Assembly: GCA_003354225.1 (NCBI GenBank)
Contig: PIVH01000063.1
Span: 1 to 8,756, forward strand
Source of the DNA: Globobulimina sp.
Lineage: Eukaryota > Foraminifera > Rotaliida
DNA: 8,756 nucleotides
Direction: 5' to 3'
This document shows, one piece after another, positions 1 through 7,013 of this stretch; within the stretch, counting starts at the first letter, position 1; the number at the start of each line of letters is the position of its first letter. Both the position numbers and the translations under genes were made by a program. Under the pieces are notes generated by a model. The model did not search any database, had not been told where the DNA came from, and saw nothing but the letters and a program-made list of their open reading frames with translations.

Positions 1-495
1 GATGATATTGGTAATGGATTATATGATAAATATGGAGCAACGGGTTGGTCCAAAGCGGATCATAACGGTCAAAATAAAAATGGAACAAAACATAATATTG
101 TTGAATTCCAAAATATATTCCCCAGTCATTCAAAAAAAAGCTCAACACATATTTTAAAATCGTTTACCATTAAAAAGACTGCATTCTTGTTAAGGTACTA
201 CCAATATGATTATATCTTATTTAATTTATCATTGCCAGAATGGATTTGCCAAGTTATATCTAATGAATATGAACAAATGACCATACTTATGCCACAACAA
301 ATTCATCGGAAAAATGCGATTAGATTGAAAAAAACAAACAATTTGCGAGTGTTGAGGACATCTGTTGCAGTCTACTCAGAGCTTCTTCAATTATATGTTA
401 CATTGAAAATATTTCCATCATATCTTCAACCAACATGTATGCCATTATTAACACATTGTGTTCAATACGGTGAATGTCCTCAAACGTTTAAGTAA
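1..495 (+). CDS. C-terminal part of an unrecognised protein (5' end outside window)
   Basis: The frame is open from the first base of the window to a TAA at 493-495, giving 164 residues. The first in-frame ATG lies well inside, so the true start is upstream of the window. I recognise no domain. The first half is polar and rich in Lys, Asn, Gly and His. The second half alternates hydrophobic helices with basic patches. A segment near residues 75-90 (NLSLPEWICQVISNEY) resembles the C-terminal tail of the PARP-finger/SAP protein at 7014-7556. The gene converges on the transporter gene to its right, with only 54 bp between the two stop codons. An intron inside the open stretch cannot be excluded, but none is needed. 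The product is hypothetical; I am fairly sure it is coding because the frame is long, lacks stops and matches its neighbours in codon use. Confidence 0.6.
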   Translation, partial: DDIGNGLYDKYGATGWSKADHNGQNKNGTKHNIVEFQNIFPSHSKKSSTHILKSFTIKKTAFLLRYYQYDYILFNLSLPEWICQVISNEYEQMTILMPQQIHRKNAIRLKKTNNLRVLRTSVAVYSELLQLYVTLKIFPSYLQPTCMPLLTHCVQYGECPQTFK

Positions 496-549
496 TTTAA
501 CGCGAAAACTAAGGTTAACTACGTTGTGATATTTAATTAAATTAACTTT

Positions 550-1780
550 TTACAACATATTCAAGTTCTTCCCTTCATTTATTAATAAATCCTTAGGAAC
601 AGAAGACTTTTTACCAAATGCATATAAAACTGTACCAATGTTGACAACGGCCGCAGATATTCCCATAATCCATGTAAAACATTGGTCACTATGAGAATGA
701 CAAAATACTATACTTACAACAGCAAAACATAGAACCGATTGCAAAGCTTTATTAACCGCAGCAGTGACTGATGATGATATACCTACAACATAATAAAAGC
801 CGATATAATGTGCAGCGAGAAAAAATGCTTGTAAACTCCAATAAAATATTATCAATTTGTAACTTACTTTAAAATGATCACTGACAAAATTATTAAACTG
901 TCCAGCAACACTATACATTGCAATATATGATAAAGAAATAAATAAACCAATTATTCCAACTCCTGTGGTAATCTCCCATTCAGTAATAATTATATTTAAT
1001 TGTTTATTTTGTTTAAGATCCAATGCACGTTCGGAGAATACGTACATTGCTGCATCACACAAGGCCGCTATTAAAGTTGCAAATATACCAAATATTAGTT
1101 TGATATTAAATTCATTCAATTCAGAGTCAATACATGTAAGTGCCAACCCAACAGTAATGAAAATAATTGAAAACCATTGTAAATTCGTTAAGTTTTTCCT
1201 AAATAAAATGTATATATATTTGTAGGATTAGTGAGATGGAGATGGACATTTTCGGGTTAGAGATCACAATGTCACTAAGCCGACAAATACCGGACCTGTT
1301 ACCGGTCCATGGCTGTACCTTAAATAGAATTTACGGATTAATCCTGTGAATATTGTAACTGATGAATATAGGACAATATAAATCGTAGCTCCAGCAGCTT
1401 CATAAGCATATGCCGCTGCACATACATCAAATACATCAAATAGAGCAATTGGTAAAATGTATTTCATTTTAATCCATGATAATTGTAACAATGGAACGTA
1501 TTCTTTATCCATTTCATTCAATTGGGTCCGCTTTACATAATCAATTATCACGGGAATCATTGAAAAACATACCATCCCAGAATATTGAGATACATTTGCT
1601 AAAAAGGACCAAGGGTAATTACCTCCAATATATGTTTCTTTTTGATATAATAATACCATTGGCGGCCCAGTGAAAAAGAACGATGACTGAACCAGTATTT
1701 GCATGACAACAGACATGGTCCAATACTGAGATCGAAAAAAATGACGGCAACCAAAAACATGACTGTCAGCTTCATGAAAC
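550..1780 (-). CDS. SLC35F6-like drug/metabolite-superfamily transporter, spliced (exons 1319-1780 and 550-1198)
   Basis: This is a multipass membrane protein of the EamA/SLC35 type, closest in pattern to SLC35F6. The two exons join with a phase-2 splice (TTAAG|GTACAG ... TTTATTTAG|G). The join restores the family signature IFTGLIRKFYLR followed by KNLTNLQWFSIIFITVGLAL. I see about ten hydrophobic helices, an ILPIALFDVFD segment like the ILPALCD segment of the family, and a C-terminal VTAAVNKALQSVLCF helix. Known relatives are organelle-membrane carriers (lysosomal or Golgi); the substrate here cannot be told. The start is uncertain. An in-frame ATG at 1716 gives 348 residues. If the acceptor at 1781/1780 is used with the donor at 1881, an ATG forms at the junction and gives 370 residues, very near the usual length for SLC35F6. 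That donor lies inside the PHD gene, so a fusion with it is possible. Confidence 0.85.
1199..1318 (-). other. Spliceosomal intron in the SLC35F6-like gene (120 bp)
   Basis: The donor reads AAG|GTACAG and the acceptor TTTATTTAG|GAAAAA on the minus strand. The intron carries in-frame stops (TGA and TAA), and its removal joins two halves of one conserved transporter in frame. A CACTAATCC branch-like site precedes the acceptor. The other two GT sites nearby (GTAACA, GTATTT) are in the wrong phase. The donor-proximal part is locally GC-rich, with a weak 5-bp GGACC/GGTCC stem. Confidence 0.85.
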
Positions 1781-1881
1781 CTGCAAAGATAAATGCATAA
1801 GTTGGTATTACAGTATTGCAACAGTAAAAGATGTAATTGAATGCAGATAAAAATCATTATTATTTCTCTGATTTTCCATAC
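1781..1881 (-). other. Probable intron linking the PHD gene to the transporter gene (101 bp)
   Basis: On the minus strand the acceptor is strong: a TACCAAC branch-like site at 1807-1801, 21 nt from a TTTGCAG ending at 1781. The only well-formed donor upstream is GCAT|GTATGG at 1882/1881, which lies in the PHD reading frame two residues after the last zinc-binding cysteine. Splicing these keeps the PHD frame and the transporter frame together. The codon formed at the junction is ATG. If the intron is retained, the PHD protein ends seven codons later at the TAA at 1860. Transcript data are needed to choose among fusion, alternative splicing and a transporter mRNA that starts inside the PHD gene. 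Confidence 0.55.
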
Positions 1882-2969
1882 ATGCATATGCATTGATTAC
1901 AGAACCATTTATCATTTGGTACAGTACTCAATCCTACACATAACAAATGAAACGCATGTGGACACCCATCACAACACACCAATTCTCCGCAGTTGCCACA
2001 TTCATAACATATATCATCGTGATTACTCCCACCATCACTTCCAGCATCATCATGAAAAGAATTAACAAAATCACTGGCGTCGAATTCAGCCTTACTTACC
2101 TCATAACAACCTCGAATCAAAAACAATTCCTCTCTCAACCGCCTTCTTGCTGTGTTTGTCCGTTTAATATCATCGTTATCCTCAACATCTGCTAAAATAT
2201 CAAACATATCATCCAAATTAAATCTCTTTGTGCCAATCCTAAGCAATGCCTCTTTTAATGGATTTTTGATCACTTTTAATTTTATTCTCCATTTTCCCTC
2301 CTTTTTTTCATCTGTACAAGAAGTTATTTGCCAATGTATCGGTGCAGGGGATATATATGCTGATAAATTAGTTGTTGATGCAGTACATGTCAATTGTTGT
2401 TGAATTACCTCAATTACTTGCGTAAATTGGGGTTGTTTATTCATTAAATATGTTAACAAGTGTATGGAGTGTGTATGCGATGTAGTCACAACGCTATGAT
2501 ATTCCATTGAATTTAACCACCTATCAATTTGTGGATATTTCTCTAATAATAATAAGACAATTTCAATTGGATTATCATTCGCAAATATTTTATTATTGTC
2601 ATTGTCATTTGCTTCATCTGATTGTGTTTCTGTATAAATTCGGACTTGCTCTTGATTATTATTTTGAAACTGATTTATATTTTTTGTCCCTCGCACAATT
2701 TTTAAACATTTTTGTATTCGGTTACAATAATAATCTCGCTCTTTTTTATATTTATCTCTTTCTTGTTTTATTAAATATATTTCTTTTCTTAGCTGCCGAT
2801 TTTTTTCAAATATATTTTGGATACATTTATTTAATTTTCTTTTTTGTGGTTGTGGGGATTCATTAATATTATGATTTGATTGTGAAAATTTCCTTTTTTT
2901 TGCATTCTTGTTGTTTTTGCAATGTTGGTTATAATTATTTCTTTTCTTGGTGAAGGATTTCGGTTTCAT
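1860..2969 (-). CDS. Coiled-coil and PHD-finger protein, probably nuclear
   Basis: The frame encodes 369 residues from the ATG at 2969 if read without splicing. The N-terminus is strongly basic (KKR and KKRK clusters near residues 8-27 and 43-48), as in nuclear-localised proteins. A charged coiled coil covers about residues 50-92, followed by an Asn/Gln-rich linker. A helical region with RRRLREELFLIRG lies near 285-300, then an acidic Asp/Ser stretch. The C-terminus is a complete PHD finger: C321, C324, C333, C336, H341, C344, C357, C360, with ELVCCDGCPHAFHLLC as its core. PHD fingers bind histone H3 tails, so a chromatin-reader role is likely by family; the middle part is not recognised. An ordinary protein would end at the TAA at 1860, but a splice at 1882/1780 could instead continue into the transporter. 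Confidence 0.85.
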   Translation of the reverse strand: MKPKSFTKKRNNYNQHCKNNKNAKKRKFSQSNHNINESPQPQKRKLNKCIQNIFEKNRQLRKEIYLIKQERDKYKKERDYYCNRIQKCLKIVRGTKNINQFQNNNQEQVRIYTETQSDEANDNDNNKIFANDNPIEIVLLLLEKYPQIDRWLNSMEYHSVVTTSHTHSIHLLTYLMNKQPQFTQVIEVIQQQLTCTASTTNLSAYISPAPIHWQITSCTDEKKEGKWRIKLKVIKNPLKEALLRIGTKRFNLDDMFDILADVEDNDDIKRTNTARRRLREELFLIRGCYEVSKAEFDASDFVNSFHDDAGSDGGSNHDDICYECGNCGELVCCDGCPHAFHLLCVGLSTVPNDKWFCNQCICMYGKSEK

Positions 2970-3056
2970 TACTAGTATTTATTATGTTAGCTGACAAAAA
3001 CGTTAAACACAGTACGTAGCCGAATAAAGGCGCGTTTCTTCGCACTTACTACAAGT

Positions 3057-3115
3057 ATATGTTACATCGGTCTTTATCATTATATGTTACAACAAGATTC
3101 TATACATATGTTACA
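3057..3115 (-). repeat. Three evenly spaced TGTAACATAT boxes
   Basis: Read on the minus strand, TGTAACATAT occurs exactly at 3106-3115, 3082-3091 and 3057-3066, a spacing of 24 and 25 bp. The first copy begins 3 bp past the stop of the SVOP-like gene, so the array is in its likely 3' UTR. It also lies 90-150 bp upstream of the PHD start codon. UGUA-plus-AUA elements are typical of PUF/Pumilio binding, and TGTAA can act as a poly(A) signal in some algae. Which role applies is inference. Confidence 0.6.
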
Positions 3116-3118
3116 TTC

Positions 3119-4612
3119 TCAGTGCATTGAAAACATCAATTCATCATTTTGCAGAGTGTGTGTGTCTTTATCTTTATGTTTATCGTCCGGATCCCCACTA
3201 TAAAATAAATATGAATAATCGGTCATATCAATTCCTTTTGTCTCATGTTTTAACATAAAGGTACAGACAGTAGCAACAACTCCTGCTAATCCATATAAAT
3301 AAAATGAATATGTAATATCATCATACTGTGAGATGTATGTGGTGGCCATACCAGCAAACCTACTCACTGCGGTTGCTAATCCTAAGGAAGTATTCCGAAT
3401 ATGTGTCGCATAAAACTCACTAAAATAAACATACAACGCTAAAAATGCCATTGATATACACATTCTAGAAAGAAATGCCAACATTACTTTGTATGCTACT
3501 ATCCATCAAAACTAATGTTGACATAGCAAATACTGCATAACTAGCAATCAATGTATTTTTTCTGCCATAACGGTCTAATGTAAAGAATGCAATTAAGACA
3601 CCTGGCAATTCACTAGATGTCGTTACAACAATTTTCCAATATTTTTGACTAACATCATCATTATTATTTGCTGTTATTTCATCAAAAAAACGTTCGCTTA
3701 AAAAGCTTATTCCATAATAACCAAATACTGTCAAACATAAAATATTGAACAATAATATGCTTGATTTAAAATATTTGGCAGCAAATATTTCTTGAAATCT
3801 GCCTCCTGCCACAATAACATGCTCTTGGCGCAGTAACTTGATTTTATTCTTTCCCTTTAAATTCTTTTTATTTTGCACTAATGCTTTATTTAAAATATCT
3901 TCGGCTTGTTGAATATTATTTGTTGTGGCTAAAAAGCGTGCAGATTCTGGTAATTGTAATGCAAAACAGAGAATAATACATAAAGGAAAGGATGATATTA
4001 TTAAATACCATCTCCAGTCCAATAATTCCAAAGTAATCCATGCTATCAATGCATTGGCAGTACAACCAACCGCCCAAAATGATTGCTGTAAAATTAGTAA
4101 TCTTCCCCTTATCTCTGTTGGTGCATATTCTGTATATTTATATATAGTGATTTATAGTGGTTTATTACGTATATATTTGTAATCTAACCTGCATATAATG
4201 TGTAAGAACATGTGGAACCACCTAAACAAACACCGACCATAAATCGAGTGAATATCATAAAATATATACCATTTGCAGCGGCAGATAACATTCCAAATAT
4301 AATTTGAAAGAAATTTGAAACAATAATGCATTTTTTTCTTCCAAATCTATCACTCAAATTTGCCACCAATAATGAACCAACTAATTCACCCGCAAAATAA
4401 GAGGAACCTATGGTGCCGGATTGAGCAGTGCTTAATGACCATTCTTCTTTGAGTGTTGGCAACAAAAATGTTAATATCATAATCTCGATAGCATCACCAG
4501 CCCAAAGGGAACCTGTAACCAACAATATTTTCCATTGGAATTTACCTACACCAATTGCTGAGATTGCCTCATCCACAGTATATTCAGTGATGTTTGCCTC
4601 ACTGTCAGCCAT
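3119..4612 (-). CDS. SVOP/SV2-like major facilitator transporter, spliced, with an internal frameshift
   Basis: This is a twelve-helix MFS carrier of the synaptic-vesicle-2-related (SVOP/SLC22) type; family members move organic ions or small solutes, and the substrate is unknown here. Exon 1 (4189-4612) holds YTVDEAISAIGVGKFQWK, the TM1 Asp in GDAIEIMIL, DRFGRKK at residues 88-94, and RFMVGVCLGG. A 59-bp intron joins ...LYA to EYAPTEIRGR, then come WRWYLIISSFPL, LPESARFL, ELPGVLIAFF and DRYGRK. The frame then breaks: the conserved text runs to ...VLMDSSIQS near 3485 and continues one base out of register as MLAFLSRMC...YFSEFYATHIR to the TGA at 3119. About 477 residues would result, near the family norm. 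The break removes no conserved residue, so it is a sequence error, a young lesion or a rare frameshift. Everything else looks intact. Confidence 0.85.
4130..4188 (-). other. Spliceosomal intron in the SVOP-like gene (59 bp)
   Basis: The donor reads GCAG|GTTAGA and the acceptor TATACAG|AATATG on the minus strand. The intron is very AT-rich and starts with an in-frame TAG. Removing it turns TTA TAT GCA G + AA TAT GCA into LYAEYAPTEIR, which matches the conserved loop after TM4 in SVOP-type carriers (LYAEF-P in the animal proteins). Confidence 0.9.
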
Positions 4613-4916
4613 TGTTGTTTTCGCAAAGATGAAAAACTATAGTGTATATTTGGGAGTTGATATCGCTTTAATTTAATAGTTGGTAGACATATCGCTTTAA
4701 TTTTTGCTTTATCGTAAAAATGCCTATTAGTAAATACTGATGATTTTGATTAGTAATGTTTGAAAACGTCATTAGTATTTGGTAAATTACATTACTTATA
4801 TGTTGGAATCGTCATCCAAATTATTACATTTTTAAGGTCTTTAAAATAAGCAATATTCAACTCATAAATATACACTATATGAAAAACAGCTCATTATTTG
4901 AACTAACTACAGTACA
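4613..4916. promoter_or_regulatory. Head-to-head intergenic region, likely shared promoter
   Basis: These 304 bp separate the start codons of two divergently read genes (SVOP-like on minus, C2HC finger on plus), so both promoters must lie here or overlap. There is no coding frame of note. An exact 15-bp direct repeat ATATCGCTTTAATTT occurs at 4660-4674 and 4689-4703. A 15-bp imperfect inverted repeat (12 matches) lies at 4729-4743 and 4769-4783. I see no clear TATA or initiator arrangement in such AT-rich DNA. Confidence 0.5.
4660..4703 (+). repeat. 15-bp direct repeat ATATCGCTTTAATTT, two copies
   Basis: Two identical copies at 4660-4674 and 4689-4703, start to start 29 bp, sit 48-91 bp upstream of the SVOP-like start codon. 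An exact 15-bp repeat with a CG in its middle is unusual in this AT-rich spacer. It may be a paired protein-binding site; this is inference. Confidence 0.5.
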
Positions 4917-5630
4917 ATGGATATTGAATTTGATTTTGCTGAAATTGTGGATGCATTGAATCCTAACGATCCAGTCAATAATCAAACATTATCTATTGAC
5001 AATGGCGTGGAATGCTCAAATCTTGACAAAAATCACAATAATCAACAAACTAAGCACCATAATAATAATAATAATAACAGCAATAATAAGCTGACATCTT
5101 TGCAAATACAACCAAATAGAAATAAATGTAAACTAAAAATGAATAAGAAAGCAAAAAAGCGAGATTTAAGTGCAACAAATAAATTATTGAACAAATTAAA
5201 AGATAGAAAGCAAGATAAATTATTCTCATTGGCACAATTTCTTCAGCGTAAGAATGGTGGGGATATATTTGGAGCTCATTTATCTGAGGAACCCACATTG
5301 CAATGTCCGTGGTGTGGTGACAACAAAGGCTACCGATATTTTACAAAGCATTTAGCTCTAAAATGCACAGCAAATCCGATGCATATGAATCAAAATGGAT
5401 TGTCATTAAAAACAAGGGCCTCAAGAAAACGGTCCACGAGAAATAATGTTGATTACCAACAATATATGAATGATAATGAGATTGCAGATGAAACCGAGGA
5501 TGATGAATATCCGCCAACCAATCAACGAAACCATCGGAATTTAAGGACACGGAGAAATCATAGCAGACACCAATCAGATGATGATTATGCGCCGACAGCA
5601 CCGCAAACCAGAAGTAAAAGAAAACGATAA
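4917..5630 (+). CDS. Basic C2HC zinc-finger protein, unrecognised family
   Basis: The frame gives 237 residues. The N-terminus is acidic (MDIEFDFAEIVDAL), like an activation or docking segment. An Asn-rich low-complexity run follows (residues 40-60, coded by an AAT repeat), then a Lys-rich stretch (70-102). One compact zinc-binding module is visible: C130, C133, H145, C150 (CPWCGDNKGYRYFTKHLALKC split as C-x2-C-x11-H-x4-C). The C-terminal third alternates Arg clusters with acidic patches and ends in RSKRKR, a classic nuclear-localisation type. I do not recognise the family. A nuclear DNA- or RNA-binding role is the natural inference from charge and finger, but nothing proves it. It is divergent from the SVOP-like gene and is followed, 143 bp on, by the PDZ-SPRY gene in the same direction. 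Confidence 0.75.
   Translation: MDIEFDFAEIVDALNPNDPVNNQTLSIDNGVECSNLDKNHNNQQTKHHNNNNNNSNNKLTSLQIQPNRNKCKLKMNKKAKKRDLSATNKLLNKLKDRKQDKLFSLAQFLQRKNGGDIFGAHLSEEPTLQCPWCGDNKGYRYFTKHLALKCTANPMHMNQNGLSLKTRASRKRSTRNNVDYQQYMNDNEIADETEDDEYPPTNQRNHRNLRTRRNHSRHQSDDDYAPTAPQTRSKRKR
5061..5078 (+). repeat. AAT trinucleotide microsatellite inside the C2HC gene
   Basis: Five to six tandem AAT/AAC codons encode an Asn run and sit in a longer Asn-rich stretch. Length variation between strains would change only the number of Asn residues and not the frame. Confidence 0.8.
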
Positions 5631-5665
5631 TAATTTAAATTGTTCTATCCTTGCACCATTTTTTT

Positions 5666-5692
5666 AAGTGACTCAAGTGACTCAAGTGAACT
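5666..5692 (+). promoter_or_regulatory. Tandem TGACTCA (bZIP/AP-1-type) sites
   Basis: The 9-bp unit AAGTGACTC is repeated twice exactly, with a third partial copy (AAGTGAACT). This creates two TGACTCA heptamers at 5669-5675 and 5678-5684, about 95 bp upstream of the PDZ-SPRY start codon. TGACTCA is the established target of AP-1/GCN4-type bZIP factors. The 9-bp spacing puts the two sites on nearly the same helix face. Use by this organism is inference. Confidence 0.45.
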
Positions 5693-5773
5693 AGTCATCA
5701 TAGCATAGAAACCTATAAATTAAACAACTCAAAGTCCATCACAACCTGTTTCCCCAATACAAACTCTAACAAT

Positions 5774-6790
5774 ATGACTGAATTTACTGTGAAAATACCG
5801 TCTCATTGCTTAGGTATCAAAATTGATTGCTTACAAATGCAGGGATGTGCAAATTTTGGTAGCAAATTGGTGGCAATTCAAGATGTAAAACCTGGTTCAA
5901 TTGGTGAGAAATTAGGTTTATTATGTGGTGATGTACTGATATCCATTAACGATCAATGTGTATTGTACATGGAATTAGCAAAGATTTTAAATTTATTTCA
6001 CTCTCAAAAATTGCCATTTATAGCAACATTTGAACGATTGGATGGCGATGTATACGAATCCGATGAGACCAGTGTTAGCGACATTGATATTGATTTTTAT
6101 CCGCCATCACAAGAATCAGTGTCAGATACAACATTTGAAAATGGCGCAATTAAGAAGAATCTGCAATTTTTACCTGTAATTCATAAACATATCGATATTT
6201 ATACCACAGATTTGGTGAACGGATTTATTCGGAGTTATATTCGCGAAACGTTTGAAAATGATGATGCTTCTGCACATATTTTGGTTGCCACATATTTACG
6301 ACATAACAGTGTTACATTGGATGTGCAAAAAGATAGAAAATCTGAAAATATAAATAAAGTGACAAGAATTTGTACATCATCCACTGGTTTTATTTATGGT
6401 GAACATGAATGGAATATAAAAGTATTAAAAACCGATGATCGCTTACAAGAAATTGGGGTGATATCAAATAATAATTTGGAGGAGATTGAGATTTTTGAAG
6501 GCGGAATTACAGAATCAAATGGTTTCGGTGCAAAAGCGATTTATGCCAATGAAGTTTTATTAGGAAGAAATTATTATGCTTCATTTAATGAGGATGGTCA
6601 TATTCGAATCAATAAAGAATTATTAAATACGTGTTATTGGAGATGTGGTGATATTATTAAAGTGCGTTTAAATATAAACAATGGGACCATTACATTTTAT
6701 TTAAATAATAAAAAAGTTCGCAAAGTTATCAGTTTACAAACTGGAAAGATTTATTATCCGTTTATTTCATTTTCAAACAACGCTCAATGA
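5774..6790 (+). CDS. PDZ-domain plus SPRY/B30.2-domain protein
   Basis: The protein has 338 residues and no introns. Residues 3-88 form a PDZ domain: a carboxylate-binding loop LGIKI (13-17), then KPGSIGEKLGLLCGDVLISIND, which matches the PGS-A-x-GL-x-GD-x-LxxING core. An acidic linker (90-122) follows. A helical segment at 145-177 begins LVNGFIR and may be related to the tail of the next gene. Residues about 180-337 form a SPRY domain: GEHEWNIKV (209-217), EIGVI (226-230), WRCGDIIKVRLNINNGTITFYLN (289-311, quoted in part) and YYPFISF. PDZ domains bind C-terminal peptides and SPRY domains bind short peptide motifs, so a cytoplasmic adaptor is likely. The start is the first ATG, in AACAATATGAC. 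The partners are unknown. Confidence 0.85.
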   Translation: MTEFTVKIPSHCLGIKIDCLQMQGCANFGSKLVAIQDVKPGSIGEKLGLLCGDVLISINDQCVLYMELAKILNLFHSQKLPFIATFERLDGDVYESDETSVSDIDIDFYPPSQESVSDTTFENGAIKKNLQFLPVIHKHIDIYTTDLVNGFIRSYIRETFENDDASAHILVATYLRHNSVTLDVQKDRKSENINKVTRICTSSTGFIYGEHEWNIKVLKTDDRLQEIGVISNNNLEEIEIFEGGITESNGFGAKAIYANEVLLGRNYYASFNEDGHIRINKELLNTCYWRCGDIIKVRLNINNGTITFYLNNKKVRKVISLQTGKIYYPFISFSNNAQ

Positions 6791-7013
6791 CATTATTGTG
6801 AAATTATTGTTTTTTTTTATCGTATAACGTATTATGTTTTTTCCAATTTTCTTTTTATATTTCTTTTTACAAGTATTTTTTTTGTATTTTTAAGCAGTAT
6901 ATTTATTATTGATTTAATTTTATCTCAAATTTGTTTGTTCAAAAAAAAAAACCAAACTTAATTATGCTAAACAAAACCTGGTGACATTTTTGCTGTGTAA
7001 TATTTGATAGAAC

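Noticed and set aside
965-1225. Plus-strand frame opposite the transporter exon
   Set aside because: It has no recognisable features and overlaps a conserved membrane-protein exon and its intron.
1280-1318. GGACC/GGTCC stem near the donor of the transporter intron as a regulatory hairpin
   Set aside because: The stem is only 5 bp, which is too short to support a claim.
1715-1775. Signal-peptide-like frame starting MKLTVMFLVAV on the minus strand just after the 1781 acceptor
   Set aside because: It is out of frame with the transporter and would run into unrelated text; the transporter frame carries the family pattern here.
2507-2866. Plus-strand open frame of 119 hydrophobic residues opposite the PHD gene
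   Set aside because: It is the antisense shadow of the Lys/Asn/Gln-rich coiled-coil region, which gives Phe/Leu/Ile-rich text on the other strand. The minus strand has a complete PHD finger in frame.
3465-3490. A 23-nt mini-intron (GTAATG...TTTCTAG) to explain the SVOP-like frame break
   Set aside because: Removing 23 nt leaves the wrong phase and deletes conserved residues; the other introns here are 59 nt or longer.
5050-5298. Minus-strand open frame rich in Tyr and Leu opposite the C2HC gene
   Set aside because: Antisense of the AAT repeat and Lys-rich region. The plus frame is longer and has a zinc-binding module.
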